Shown one piece after another: positions 45,825 to 56,304 of a stretch of 64,000 bases of DNA (the stretch's first letter is position 1; each line of letters starts with the position of its first letter). Source of the DNA: Psychrobacter immobilis (GTDB lineage Bacteria > Pseudomonadota > Gammaproteobacteria > Pseudomonadales > Moraxellaceae); the NCBI RefSeq assembly GCF_904846185.1, contig NZ_CAJGZQ010000006.1, positions 116,007 through 180,006 on the forward strand. Direction: 5' to 3'. The notes under the pieces are model-generated. The model did not search any database. It saw only the letters and a list, made by a program, of their open reading frames with translations, and was not told the DNA's origin. The position numbers and the translations under genes were made by a program.

Positions 45825-47606
45825 TTATAAATCGAGAACCACTTTAGCAGCAATGGCCAACTGATAAACAATTTGCGATAAGCCACGAGCAATTTCTACG
45901 CGCTTGGTTTTGACTTTCGGTAATACCATAATCTCATCGCCTTGCTGGATACGGTAAGCGGTATTGACCACCTCACTGGCGCCATTTTGATGGATAATCA
46001 AGATTTCTTTAACATCAGCATTGTCAGAGAAACCGCCTGAATTGGCAACATAATCACCAACGGTATAATCTGGATTAAAGGTCAGCGCGCCTTGTGCTCG
46101 TACTTGACCATTAACGGTAATGACAGACGTTTGCGCAGGTATCTCAATGATATCACCTTGCTGCAGAATAATATCCTGCCACGAATTCGGGACGACAACA
46201 ATTTGACCCGTTGTTTTAACATTACGCGCTTTGGCAACAAACTGCTTAACCAACGCTGCATCGTCTTGACGCAGTGCTGCTTCTTCACGAGTGGTTGACT
46301 GCGTGGCAAGCGTCAGCTCTTCTAGACGATCGAGCGACTCATTAATCATGCGTTTTTGTTGCTCAGCAACAGACTCACGATAAATGGTCAGATGAGTCAG
46401 TTTAGCGAGTGGGCTTGGCTGTAGCTGTGGCACGATGTCCTTTAAGCGAGCACCATATGGTACAACCATGGCACCATTACCCGTATGCGCACCTTTTACT
46501 TGCACCGCAATTGTGCCCGCATAGCGATCGGAGGTAACTACCATCTGATCACCATTATAAACAGGCACGTTTTGAGCTTCTGCTAACGAGTAATATTCTG
46601 CCGTCTGCGCGCGTCCTGCACTACGAGTGATACTAACGTTGGTCGCATTTGCTGCTGGATTGGCCACTTGCAATACATCACCAATGGTCAGATCGTTCAC
46701 ATCAAATTCAAAGGTATATTCGTTTTGGACTTGACCGCCTACTTCAAAGGTTTTTTTCTGCGGCGCGACCGTAATCACATCGCCATCACGAAAAGAGAAT
46801 GCTTGTAATTTACCCGCCAGTAAAAAATCATACAGGTTGACTTGCTGTAGCATTTGCCCATTACGTTTGATTTGAATATCAATATAACTACCACGAGTCG
46901 GATCAACACCGCCCGCTCTATCCAAATAAGACAATACGGAATCTGCTGCTAAACCGCCGTAATAACCTGGTTGTTTAACGAAACCTGTTACAAACACCTT
47001 CACTGGCTGTGCTTGCTCTAATGAGGCATAAACGCCAACATTCGAGCGATAAATACGACTGACAGCACTTTTTACCACATTTTGTAGACTGCCATTTTGC
47101 ACACCTGAGACACGTACTGGACCGATATTTGGCAAGAAAATATTGCCTTGTGGGTCGACGGTCATGGTAGCCGCATATTGATAAGCGCCCCACATCCGTA
47201 CTTGGACGTTATCACCCGGGTTGATCACGTAACTGTCATTAAAGGTAGAGCCAGAAGTAGTCGAAAATGCTCCACGAAACAGCTGCTCACCAAACATCAT
47301 GTCTTGCGTGTTGATTTCTTGATAGGGGCGCGTGGTATTGATGACTGACTGACTTGGCAAGCTTGAGGCATTAACCGCTTCTTGCGCGGTCGCCTGTCCT
47401 GATACACCACCTGCAAATGCCTGTGTTGAGACATTGATGTTATTGCTGTTTTGGTCTTGACTCATGCTGTTATTGCTGGTGCCAAAGCTAGATCCTGAGA
47501 TTTGATCAGCATAACTGCCTGCTGCTAGTGCTGATACACTGCTGGCTGCCATGGCCAAACTTAACACTTTTATCACGGTCACAATAGGACGTGGTTTCAT
47601 ATTCAT
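45825..47606 (-). CDS. kpsD: Capsule export outer-membrane/periplasmic protein KpsD-like
   Basis: Polysaccharide export protein of the KpsD/Wza class, 593 residues, forming the periplasmic and outer-membrane conduit for the capsule. A Sec signal peptide (VIKVLSLAMAASSVSALAAG) comes first, then a Gln/Ser/Asn-rich linker, the Poly_export domain (YVINPGDNVQVRMWGAYQY) and several SLBB repeats (KVFVTGFVKQPGYYG, FEVGGQVQNEYTFEF, ITVNGQVRAQGALTF). There is no lipobox. AAGGAA precedes the start. It pairs with KpsE and the KpsMT exporter encoded upstream. Confidence 0.9.
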   Translation of the reverse strand: MNMKPRPIVTVIKVLSLAMAASSVSALAAGSYADQISGSSFGTSNNSMSQDQNSNNINVSTQAFAGGVSGQATAQEAVNASSLPSQSVINTTRPYQEINTQDMMFGEQLFRGAFSTTSGSTFNDSYVINPGDNVQVRMWGAYQYAATMTVDPQGNIFLPNIGPVRVSGVQNGSLQNVVKSAVSRIYRSNVGVYASLEQAQPVKVFVTGFVKQPGYYGGLAADSVLSYLDRAGGVDPTRGSYIDIQIKRNGQMLQQVNLYDFLLAGKLQAFSFRDGDVITVAPQKKTFEVGGQVQNEYTFEFDVNDLTIGDVLQVANPAANATNVSITRSAGRAQTAEYYSLAEAQNVPVYNGDQMVVTSDRYAGTIAVQVKGAHTGNGAMVVPYGARLKDIVPQLQPSPLAKLTHLTIYRESVAEQQKRMINESLDRLEELTLATQSTTREEAALRQDDAALVKQFVAKARNVKTTGQIVVVPNSWQDIILQQGDIIEIPAQTSVITVNGQVRAQGALTFNPDYTVGDYVANSGGFSDNADVKEILIIHQNGASEVVNTAYRIQQGDEIMVLPKVKTKRVEIARGLSQIVYQLAIAAKVVLDL

Positions 47607-47661
47607 GAGTGGTATTCCTTTGCTGATCTATCGATCATTACTGATATCTGGTGTGTTAAAA

Positions 47662-48768
47662 CTAGCTACGATGATCACGAACAACTGCCATCACTAGGCG
47701 CACAAATCCATAAAGCATCAAAAGTAATGCTAGCGACGTCCAAATAATATAGGCGCGGCGTGGATAAGTTGCTTCTTCAGCCTGATATGGTGTTGAGATA
47801 ACAATCAAATTCTTCATCTTTTTAAAAGCTTCTAAACGTGACTTTTCAAGCGAAGATAAAGAAAGCTTATACAGCTCAGTGGCGAAATCGACATCAGCTT
47901 TGATGGTTTCAAACTGTACTGCTTGTCGATTTAGCTTAGTAGTATTTGGCGAGGTCAGTTTGGTTTGCTCTTGAAGAATTTGCTCTTCGACTGCTTTGAT
48001 CTGGCTTCTTAGTGACACTACTTGCGGTGCGTCTGGGTTCAGATAGCTGAGTAATTGACGCTCTTCGGTACGTAATGAACTTAATTGCGCTTGCAAACTA
48101 CCAATCACCTGATTCACAATTTGAGCATTGGATTGTGGATCGTAAATCTCATTTTCGTTCTGATAGTTTAACAATTTCTCTTTGGCATCATTCAAGCGAT
48201 CTTGTGATTCATCCAATTGCGTCTCTGCAAATAACAACTGATCACGAGCCACCTCTTGTGAAATACGGTTGACGAACTGCTCAGACTCATTGAGGATCGT
48301 TTTATTCAGCTCAAAAGCATACTTTGGATCAAAGGCTTCCGTCGATACTGACAGCACATAGCTTTGCTCGTCCAGATTGATGTGTACACGCTTTTTGAAG
48401 TACTCAAGTAACTCTTCTTGTGTGGCATCAGGCTCAATTTCATTGAGCGGATCTGAGCCATCGACATGATACGCTTCGCGGAACTTGAACTTATTATCAA
48501 GGCGCTTCACCATATCATTGGATAGAATATACTCGGTCAGATAAGTCGCATCTTCTTTACTGGTACTGTTCACACCCAACAAGGCCGACAGTCCACCGCC
48601 AGAAGGCACACTGGTATCACTGACTTGTTTGACCACCACATCAGCCGTCGAAATAAACCGCGGATGAGCAATGGTCATGACATAAAATATCACCAACGCC
48701 CAAGGGAGGACCACCAAGCCAATAAACAGCGAGAAGTCAATTATCTTATTTTTTCGCTTTGTGGACAT
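47662..48768 (-). CDS. kpsE: Capsule export inner-membrane protein KpsE-like
   Basis: Polysaccharide co-polymerase family protein (KpsE/CtrB/BexC), 368 residues, an inner-membrane adaptor bridging KpsMT to KpsD. It has an N-terminal membrane segment (about 14-36, FSLFIGLVVLPWALVIFYVM), a long periplasmic coiled coil (about 180-300), and a second membrane segment near the C-terminus (AYIIWTSLALLLMLYGFV). The frame extends to 48807, but the ATG at 48768 fits family length, with GAAGAG before it, and still overlaps kpsT by 23 bases, indicating translational coupling. Confidence 0.88.
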   Translation of the reverse strand: MSTKRKNKIIDFSLFIGLVVLPWALVIFYVMTIAHPRFISTADVVVKQVSDTSVPSGGGLSALLGVNSTSKEDATYLTEYILSNDMVKRLDNKFKFREAYHVDGSDPLNEIEPDATQEELLEYFKKRVHINLDEQSYVLSVSTEAFDPKYAFELNKTILNESEQFVNRISQEVARDQLLFAETQLDESQDRLNDAKEKLLNYQNENEIYDPQSNAQIVNQVIGSLQAQLSSLRTEERQLLSYLNPDAPQVVSLRSQIKAVEEQILQEQTKLTSPNTTKLNRQAVQFETIKADVDFATELYKLSLSSLEKSRLEAFKKMKNLIVISTPYQAEEATYPRRAYIIWTSLALLLMLYGFVRLVMAVVRDHRS

Positions 48769-49417
48769 GCTCTTCATATACCTCAATCGCTTCTGTTGTG
48801 TCTTCAAAGACGTGTGCTGTTTGATCCATTAACACAATACCAATATCACAATTACGCTTAATATCACCGATGTTATGCGATACGATCAAAAACCCTGCTT
48901 GTTCACGGCGCGCGGCCAATATCTCTTCACTACGCTTACGAAAAGCCGCATCACCCACAGCGCCTGCTTCATCAAGCATATAATAATCAAAATCGAAGGC
49001 CAAGCTTAAGCCAAACGTTAAGCGTGCTTTCATCCCCGATGAATAACTTTTTACCGGCATATCGAAATAGTTTCCGATATCTGCGAACTCTTCCACAAAA
49101 CGAATTTTTTCGTCAATATAGGGACCGCTTGAATAAAGACGGCAAACAAAGCGGACGTTTTGACGACCCGTCAAACTACCCTGAAAACCGCCGGCTACCC
49201 CTACTGGCCAAGAAATCGTCGAGTCGGTAATAATCTCTCCGTGATCAGGCTTATCTAATCCGCAAATAATACGCAGCAAAGTCGATTTACCCGCCCCATT
49301 ACGACCGAGTAAACCCACACTTTTTTTATCACCAATGGTCAGATTCAAATCTTTAAATAGATAATGCCGACCCTGCTTGGTCATAAAGGACTTAGAAACA
49401 TTTCTAATTTCAATCAT
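48746..49417 (-). CDS. kpsT: Capsule ABC transporter ATP-binding protein KpsT-like
   Basis: ATPase of the group-2 capsule exporter, 223 residues. Walker A is GRNGAGKST (38-46), the Q-loop region is followed by the signature YSSGMKARLTFGLSLAF, and Walker B is YYMLDEAGAVGD. Lack of an Asp/Glu canonical LSGGQ is typical of KpsT/polysaccharide exporters, which use SSGM. The His-loop is IVSHN. It starts 15 bases after kpsM ends and overlaps kpsE. Confidence 0.95.
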   Translation of the reverse strand: MIEIRNVSKSFMTKQGRHYLFKDLNLTIGDKKSVGLLGRNGAGKSTLLRIICGLDKPDHGEIITDSTISWPVGVAGGFQGSLTGRQNVRFVCRLYSSGPYIDEKIRFVEEFADIGNYFDMPVKSYSSGMKARLTFGLSLAFDFDYYMLDEAGAVGDAAFRKRSEEILAARREQAGFLIVSHNIGDIKRNCDIGIVLMDQTAHVFEDTTEAIEVYEEHVHKAKK

Positions 49418-49431
49418 TCACTTACCTGTCG

Positions 49432-50244
49432 TTATTTAGAACGTATTAAGTCTCTTTCTACCGCTTTATACATGAGCAGACCCAAGAAATTTACTGCAAC
49501 CGTCCACTTTAAAAAGTACGTTATATCAATATGATAAGCGGGATAATTGGGCGCTAAAGCGTGTCGTATCAATTCAATATTATGGATAAAAGGATTATAA
49601 AGTAAATAACTAAAATATGGCTCTGGAATAATATGAATCGGATAAATGATACCTGAAGCAAAATACAATATGGTAAAGAGAATCGTAATTACCTTGGTGA
49701 TTTCACCCCCATAATAACCAACAATCATCATGATTAGAGCGACACCGAAGCTGAACATAAACATCGTTATCCAGCAGAAAAGTACAATATGCAAATTTCC
49801 CAAACTGGCGTAATCATTAAAGAAAGCCAAGCCAACCAACAATATAATAAATGTTAAAAAATAAATAATAAGCTCTAAAGCTGATCTAGCAATAATGACG
49901 TCAATATGCCGTATTGAACGGTACATCAAAAGTCCCTGATTTGCCTCAACAGCTCCTAGTGCTCTAGTCGCAATGGTCTGAAACATGCGAAAAGGAACCA
50001 TTCCAGCAACTAAAAACAATGGAAAGCTCATCCCTGGTAATGCACGTTCAATAATCACGCCAAAAATCACTAGAAATATAAGCATTTGAAAAATTATTTC
50101 TAATGGCGCCCACAGATAGCCCAAGCGATAACCACCAAAGCGCGTTTGCAGCTCACGCATCAGCAAAGCATGAAATGCGGCACCCATGACTTTTAGACCA
50201 CTGCGGTGCTTAATAGGACGATAAGGAGGTAGTTGTACAGACAT
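49432..50244 (-). CDS. kpsM: Capsule ABC transporter permease KpsM-like
   Basis: ABC-2 type permease, 270 residues with six hydrophobic segments, moving lipid-linked capsule polymer across the inner membrane. The N-terminus has the family block HALLMRELQTRFGGYRLGYLW, then FQMLIFLVIFGVII and the C-terminal PFIHNIELIRHALAP. It is the first gene of kpsMTEDCS; no JUMPstart/ops element (GGCGGTAG) is seen, but a repeated motif lies 16 bases upstream of its start. Confidence 0.93.
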   Translation of the reverse strand: MSVQLPPYRPIKHRSGLKVMGAAFHALLMRELQTRFGGYRLGYLWAPLEIIFQMLIFLVIFGVIIERALPGMSFPLFLVAGMVPFRMFQTIATRALGAVEANQGLLMYRSIRHIDVIIARSALELIIYFLTFIILLVGLAFFNDYASLGNLHIVLFCWITMFMFSFGVALIMMIVGYYGGEITKVITILFTILYFASGIIYPIHIIPEPYFSYLLYNPFIHNIELIRHALAPNYPAYHIDITYFLKWTVAVNFLGLLMYKAVERDLIRSK

Positions 50245-50259
50245 GGCGTTACAGGACTT

Positions 50260-50278
50260 TACCGAAAACAGCCCCTAT
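50260..50278 (-). repeat. Repeated motif upstream of kpsM
   Basis: Minus-strand ATAGGGGCTGTTTTCGGTA, sharing 17 of 18-19 positions with the motif at 43107-43123 in front of kpsS. Role unknown; same orientation relative to the downstream gene in both cases. Confidence 0.5.
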
Positions 50279-50487
50279 GATAAGTAAGCGGGACATAAGT
50301 TACAACAATTAATCTGTACCTAAACAGATAAAGCTATGATTTAGCAAGAAATCAGTAGGTAATTATAATGTTTTATGGTGCGACTTGAGCCATTCACCAT
50401 ATTCTTAAATAATTTATTTCAGGCAAAAAAAAACCAATCAAATAATGATTGGCATTTTTAATATTGCAGGTATTGCTAAAATAAAAA

Positions 50488-50564
50488 TGGTGGCGATGAA
50501 GAGACTTGAACTCTTGACCTCACGATTATGAGTCATGCGCTCTAACCAGCTGAGCTACATCGCC
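50488..50564 (-). tRNA. tRNA-Met (CAT), elongator
   Basis: A 77-nt cloverleaf on the minus strand starts GGCGATGTAGCTCAGCTGG, has anticodon loop CTCATAA (anticodon CAT) with stem ATGA/TCGT-type pairing, T-loop GTTCAAGTC, and ends with an encoded CCA. The acceptor stem pairs GGCGATG with CATCGCC. It resembles elongator metT rather than initiator tRNA (no unpaired first position). Confidence 0.92.
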
Positions 50565-50682
50565 ATTTTAGGATGCACATTTTACCCAAGCTGTTGACTG
50601 TCGTCAACCCCTATAAGGGCTTTTTTGCAGAAAATATGAATTTTATCAAATTTTCTGCATTTTTATCACGAACAATAAAAAA

Positions 50683-51065
<383 letters not shown>

Positions 51066-51071
51066 CGCGCT

Positions 51072-51100
51072 AGTATAACAAACTTATGGCAGAGTGCGAA
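51072..51100 (-). promoter_or_regulatory. rnpB promoter
   Basis: Minus-strand TTCGCA (51095-51100) and TATACT (51072-51077) are separated by 17 bases and lie just before the rnpB 5' end. Confidence 0.65.
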
Positions 51101-51138
51101 CGTCTTTTGGATTTATTTTTAGCATCAGCACAAATAGG

Positions 51139-51876
51139 TTAAATAAAGTCTATTGGTAAGCTTAAATGGTGATCTTTTAACAGGCTATCAGTGGCAAATA
51201 TTGCATTTTTCAAATCGGGTAGCTGTAGCCAATGTGTATTTGGATAATTGCTTTTGAGATAGCTTTGCAAAAATTCTATTGTACTAGTGGATATCTCTTC
51301 ATCTGTCTGATCAGCATCGTCATGGATATGATTATAAATGATGCTATGTACCGATAACCCACGTGCTTTTATTGCCTCTAAACTCAGTAATGTGTGGTTG
51401 ATACTGCCCAAACGACCAGAAGTAACCAAAACAATCGGATAACCTTGAGCAGCAATATAATCTAAAATTAATAACTGCTCCGTTATTGGCACGAGCAACC
51501 CACCAGCACCTTCTAGTAATACCAAGTCATACTCAGCTTGCAATCGTTTGGTGGCACTAGTGATCAGTTCAGGATCTAGCACTTCCCCTGATAACCGAGT
51601 CGCTAAGTGCGGTGATGCAGGCTTCTCATAACGATATGGACAAGTGGTGAAATTAAGGTCGCAAGGTTGCAACGGAAGGTTCATCAGCTGACGATGGATA
51701 ATAATATCATCAGCAATTCCTATCTCGCCACTATCTGGATTTATTGCGACACCAGTTTGCACCAGCTTTTGGGTAATAACATCAATACCTTGCTGCATAA
51801 GCGCTTTGGCAATCATACCCGTCGCATAAGTTTTGCCGATGTCGGTATCGATACCGGAGATAAAGAGAACGCTCAT
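51139..51876 (-). CDS. bioD: Dethiobiotin synthetase
   Basis: BioD, 245 residues, closing the ureido ring of dethiobiotin from diaminopelargonate, CO2 and ATP. The N-terminal P-loop is SGIDTDIGKTYATG; VLLEGAGGLLVPITE is the family block binding substrate. The frame runs further upstream, but the ATG at 51876 overlaps the bioA stop (TAATG), indicating coupled translation, and gives MSVLFISGIDTDIG. bioA-bioD form an operon; bioB, bioF and bioC are not in the window. Confidence 0.94.
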   Translation of the reverse strand: MSVLFISGIDTDIGKTYATGMIAKALMQQGIDVITQKLVQTGVAINPDSGEIGIADDIIIHRQLMNLPLQPCDLNFTTCPYRYEKPASPHLATRLSGEVLDPELITSATKRLQAEYDLVLLEGAGGLLVPITEQLLILDYIAAQGYPIVLVTSGRLGSINHTLLSLEAIKARGLSVHSIIYNHIHDDADQTDEEISTSTIEFLQSYLKSNYPNTHWLQLPDLKNAIFATDSLLKDHHLSLPIDFI

Positions 51877-53180
51877 TATTGACCTTTTTGCGTTAAATAA
51901 ATACTTACTACTTTTAATAATGCTTGGCAAAGGGTAGCAAGTTCGTCATCTGTAATCACATAAGGCGGCATGATATAAACCAATTTACCAAATGGTCTGA
52001 CCCAAATACCGTTTTCAATCAGCAAGGTTTGAAAGGTCGGCATATCAATCGCTTCATTTAGCTCAATGACGGCAACTGCGCCCAGACAGCGTACTTCCCT
52101 AACACCGTCTAGCTTTGCTGCTACAGCAAGTTGTTGTTCCATTATTATTCGGATATTTGCTGTACGCGCTTCAATACCATAGGACAGTATTAAATCAATT
52201 GAGGCACAAGCGACGGCACAAGCTAGCGGATTGCCCATAAAGGTCGGACCGTGCATCAGTGCTGGATAATCACTTTGGCTAATGGTATCGGCAATGTTAC
52301 GCGTACATAAAGTCGCCGCAAAAGTCATATAACCTCCTGTCAACGCCTTACCAATGGTCATGATATCAGGGCTGATATCAGCATGCTCACATGCAAATAA
52401 CTTACCGCTACGACCAAAACCCGTAGCAATTTCATCCGCAATCAATAGCACATTGTGCTCATTACACAGCTGACGCAGTAGTTGCAGATATTCAGGACTA
52501 TAAAAGCGCATCCCGCCTGCGCCTTGAATAATCGGCTCGATAATAAATCCAGCCAACTTATCGCTATTTTTATCAAAGAAATCCGTTAATTCATCATACT
52601 CAGACTGGCTAATATCACGTTCAAAGCCCAGTGGCGGAGCTGGCACAAAATGCTGCATCGGTAACTGTTTACCATAGAGACTGTGCATGCCATTGATAGG
52701 GTCGCAGACACTCATCGCATGCCACGTATCACCATAATAACCTGAATGGGTCGAGGCAAATTGGCACTTTTGCGGACGCTTAGCGGCAATTTGATACTGC
52801 AATGCCATCTTTAATGCCACTTCTACCGCGATACTGCCACTATCGGCATAAAATATGGCATCAAGTCCAGCAGGAACGATAGCAAGCAACTTTTTGCCCA
52901 AATCTATCGCTGGCTGATGGGTTAAACCCCCAAACATGACGTGTGCCATTTTACCCAATTGCTCAATAATTGCCGCGTTTAGCTTTGGATGATTATAGCC
53001 ATGTGCACTCGCCCACCACGATGACATACCATCGATCAGACGCGTGCCATCTTGCGTGACGATATAAATACCATCAGCGTGATCAATCACAATATTGGGA
53101 TATGTCGGTGGTAGACTGGCATACGGATGCCAGAGATGTTGCTGGTCAAAGTCGTTCGTTGAAGGGTTTGATATCATCAT
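51876..53180 (-). CDS. bioA: Adenosylmethionine-8-amino-7-oxononanoate aminotransferase
   Basis: BioA, 434 residues, PLP-dependent transaminase using S-adenosylmethionine to make 7,8-diaminopelargonate. PLP lysine is K278 in IMTIGKALTGGYM and the ring-N Asp is D249 in LLIADEIATGFGRSG. LWHPYASLPPTYP near the N-terminus and SSWWASAHGYNHP are BioA-type. The ferredoxin gene ends 3 bases upstream, so this enzyme is in the same transcript as the ferredoxin and probably coaD. Confidence 0.95.
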   Translation of the reverse strand: MMISNPSTNDFDQQHLWHPYASLPPTYPNIVIDHADGIYIVTQDGTRLIDGMSSWWASAHGYNHPKLNAAIIEQLGKMAHVMFGGLTHQPAIDLGKKLLAIVPAGLDAIFYADSGSIAVEVALKMALQYQIAAKRPQKCQFASTHSGYYGDTWHAMSVCDPINGMHSLYGKQLPMQHFVPAPPLGFERDISQSEYDELTDFFDKNSDKLAGFIIEPIIQGAGGMRFYSPEYLQLLRQLCNEHNVLLIADEIATGFGRSGKLFACEHADISPDIMTIGKALTGGYMTFAATLCTRNIADTISQSDYPALMHGPTFMGNPLACAVACASIDLILSYGIEARTANIRIIMEQQLAVAAKLDGVREVRCLGAVAVIELNEAIDMPTFQTLLIENGIWVRPFGKLVYIMPPYVITDDELATLCQALLKVVSIYLTQKGQ

Positions 53181-53183
53181 GTT

Positions 53184-53453
<270 letters not shown>

Positions 53454-53534
53454 TTATAACACTTGTATCGTTGGCTTTGACGATTTCGATGCGTTTAAAT
53501 GTTCGACACATCTTCATTGTCAGCAGGTATTTTG

Positions 53535-54411
<877 letters not shown>

Positions 54412-54888
54412 ATGTCAAAAAAATCAAAAAAACCAGAAAATCAAATTTGTGCCAATAAAAAAGCTCGACACGAGTATTTTATTGAAGAAACGTTTGAGGC
54501 AGGTCTGTCGTTACAAGGTTGGGAAGTAAAAGCCATTCGTGCGGGCAAAATGACCATTACCGAAGCTTATATTATCTTTCGTAATAATGAGGCATTCTTA
54601 TTTGGCGCGCATATCCAGCCGCTACTATCCAGCTCGACGCATGTCAGTCCTGATAGTATCCGTACCCGTAAACTGCTGCTCAATCGCCGCGAAATCGAAA
54701 AGTTAATGGGTGCAGTCAACCAAAAAGGCTATGCCTGCGTGCCATTATCCTGCTATTGGAAAAACTCGTTGGTAAAATGTCAAATTGGCTTGGCATTGGG
54801 TAAAAAACAACACGACAAACGTAAAACGCTTAAAGACCGTGATTGGGAACGTGATAAGCAGCGTGGTTTTAAGAAGGATTTAGATTAA
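54412..54888 (+). CDS. smpB: tmRNA-binding protein SmpB
   Basis: SmpB, 158 residues, partner of tmRNA in trans-translation that frees stalled ribosomes. The N-terminal block [28 protein letters not shown] and the basic C-terminal tail [18 protein letters not shown] are typical. GGAGAA precedes the ATG. No ssrA is seen in the window. It ends at a terminator. Confidence 0.96.
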   Translation: MSKKSKKPENQICANKKARHEYFIEETFEAGLSLQGWEVKAIRAGKMTITEAYIIFRNNEAFLFGAHIQPLLSSSTHVSPDSIRTRKLLLNRREIEKLMGAVNQKGYACVPLSCYWKNSLVKCQIGLALGKKQHDKRKTLKDRDWERDKQRGFKKDLD

Positions 54889-54919
54889 AGTCATCTTTCA
54901 ACAGATTGGTGTTAATCTT

Positions 54920-54963
54920 AAAAAATGGACGATTCAGCATAGTGTTGAATCGTCCATTTTTAT
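54920..54963. terminator. Bidirectional terminator between smpB and rarD
   Basis: AAAAATGGACGATTCA pairs with TGAATCGTCCATTTTT around an 8-base loop, with A- and T-tracts, between convergent genes. Confidence 0.88.
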
Positions 54964-54991
54964 TTGTTCAATCAAGGTTACTTATCAACCC

Positions 54992-56014
54992 TCAAACAAC
55001 TGGCGCAATCTTTGTCGTTTGCGATTGTTTATGAGCACTGCGTAATTGACGTATACCGTGCATAATCAGACAGACAATACCGAGCCAAATCAAACCATAG
55101 CTATAAATCATCGCTGATTCAAACGGATTGCCCAGTACAGTTACGGCTAAGATAAATAATAATGCAGGCTCTAAATAGCTCATCATGCCATAGACATTCA
55201 CTGGCAGCATTTGGCTAGCATCCACATTGGTTTTCATCGCAAGCACGCTCATGACACCAAGTCCCGCCAGCATCAGGATAAAAAAGCCAGAACCGCTCAC
55301 TAAGCTTAAACTGCTCGGCGCGAATAAAAACAAATAAGCCACAGCAAATGGTGCGAATATCGTCAAATCAACCAAGAGTCCAGTCACCGCGCCAATCCCT
55401 TGCAGACGACGCAAAATATAATACAGCGGATACGTGCCGCAGACCCAAAGCGTTGCCCAAGAGACACTTTGTGTACGGATAATTTCACTGCCGACTCCTA
55501 ATGCGGCAAAGCCAACAGCCAACCATTGCAAACGGCTTAATTTTTCACCAAATAGTACGCAACCAAACACTACCATCATCAGTGGAAATAAGAAATAACC
55601 CATCGCGGTTTGTACGCCCTGCCCATTGACCGGTGCCCACATAAATAACCAAAACTGGCTTAAGAATATCGGTGTCGGCAATAGCAACCACGCCCACTGC
55701 TTAACTGTGCCTAGCGCTTTGAGTTTATCAATGTGAAAACCTAAGCGCCCACTAATCAGTAAATATCCTATCAATGCTGCCCACATCGCTAGCATACGCC
55801 ATATAAAAACTTGCGTACCTGACAATGGCGCCAAAAAGCTGCTGTAAGCATAAAGTACGCCAAATAATAAATTCGACAAGATGGCTAGTATGACGCCCAA
55901 TATTAATGTGCGTTGCTGTGCGCTACCCGCCGTCCAAATCGCTGGCAATGGCAAGCGCGAGACAGTCGTTGCTAGCGTATTTACAAAGACAGTAGAAAGC
56001 ATTGAAGTAGACAT
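54992..56014 (-). CDS. rarD: RarD-type EamA transporter
   Basis: Drug/metabolite transporter of the EamA superfamily, RarD subfamily, 340 residues with about ten hydrophobic segments. Motifs are NLLFGVLYAYSSFLAPLSG, FIWRMLAMW, LFMWAPVNGQGVQTAMGYFLFPLMMV and LSRLQWLAVGFAALGV. The E. coli RarD phenotype concerns chloramphenicol sensitivity, but the real substrate is unknown. A divergent Lrp-family regulator gene, with two palindromes between, probably controls it. About 35 extra residues at the N-terminus. Confidence 0.8.
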   Translation of the reverse strand: MSTSMLSTVFVNTLATTVSRLPLPAIWTAGSAQQRTLILGVILAILSNLLFGVLYAYSSFLAPLSGTQVFIWRMLAMWAALIGYLLISGRLGFHIDKLKALGTVKQWAWLLLPTPIFLSQFWLFMWAPVNGQGVQTAMGYFLFPLMMVVFGCVLFGEKLSRLQWLAVGFAALGVGSEIIRTQSVSWATLWVCGTYPLYYILRRLQGIGAVTGLLVDLTIFAPFAVAYLFLFAPSSLSLVSGSGFFILMLAGLGVMSVLAMKTNVDASQMLPVNVYGMMSYLEPALLFILAVTVLGNPFESAMIYSYGLIWLGIVCLIMHGIRQLRSAHKQSQTTKIAPVV

Positions 56015-56174
56015 AAAAGCACCGTAAGTTTACATAGATATTAGAAAACCAGCTGTGAGCTTTTACTTGTTAGGGTTAAGCTTTGGTTGCTAGGTTTTAG
56101 TTGCTAAGTTTTGGTTGTTAAACCTTGATTAATAGCGTCTATTTTACTGAGTGTCGGTGATATATTATTGCTAT

Positions 56175-56230
56175 AAAAATTTATTTATGAATAAATTTTT
56201 CTTTTATAGGCTTTGAAAATAAATATTTTC
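56175..56230. promoter_or_regulatory. Palindromes between rarD and the Lrp-type gene
   Basis: AAAAATTTATT and AATAAATTTTT (56175-56185, 56190-56200) form a perfect 11-bp inverted repeat around TATG; GAAAATAAATATTTTC (56215-56230) is a second, imperfect dyad. AT-rich dyads of this kind fit Lrp/AsnC binding. Confidence 0.5.
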
Positions 56231-56304
56231 TTATATTTTGATTTATAGTGATAATAATTGTAAAAAATCCAGTGAATGAAACACTTTCTAAAAGAGAGTA
56301 CACC

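Noticed and set aside
50245..50480. JUMPstart/ops element upstream of kpsM
   Set aside because: I looked for GGCGGTAG on the coding strand and did not see it; only the unrelated TAGGGGCT motif is present.
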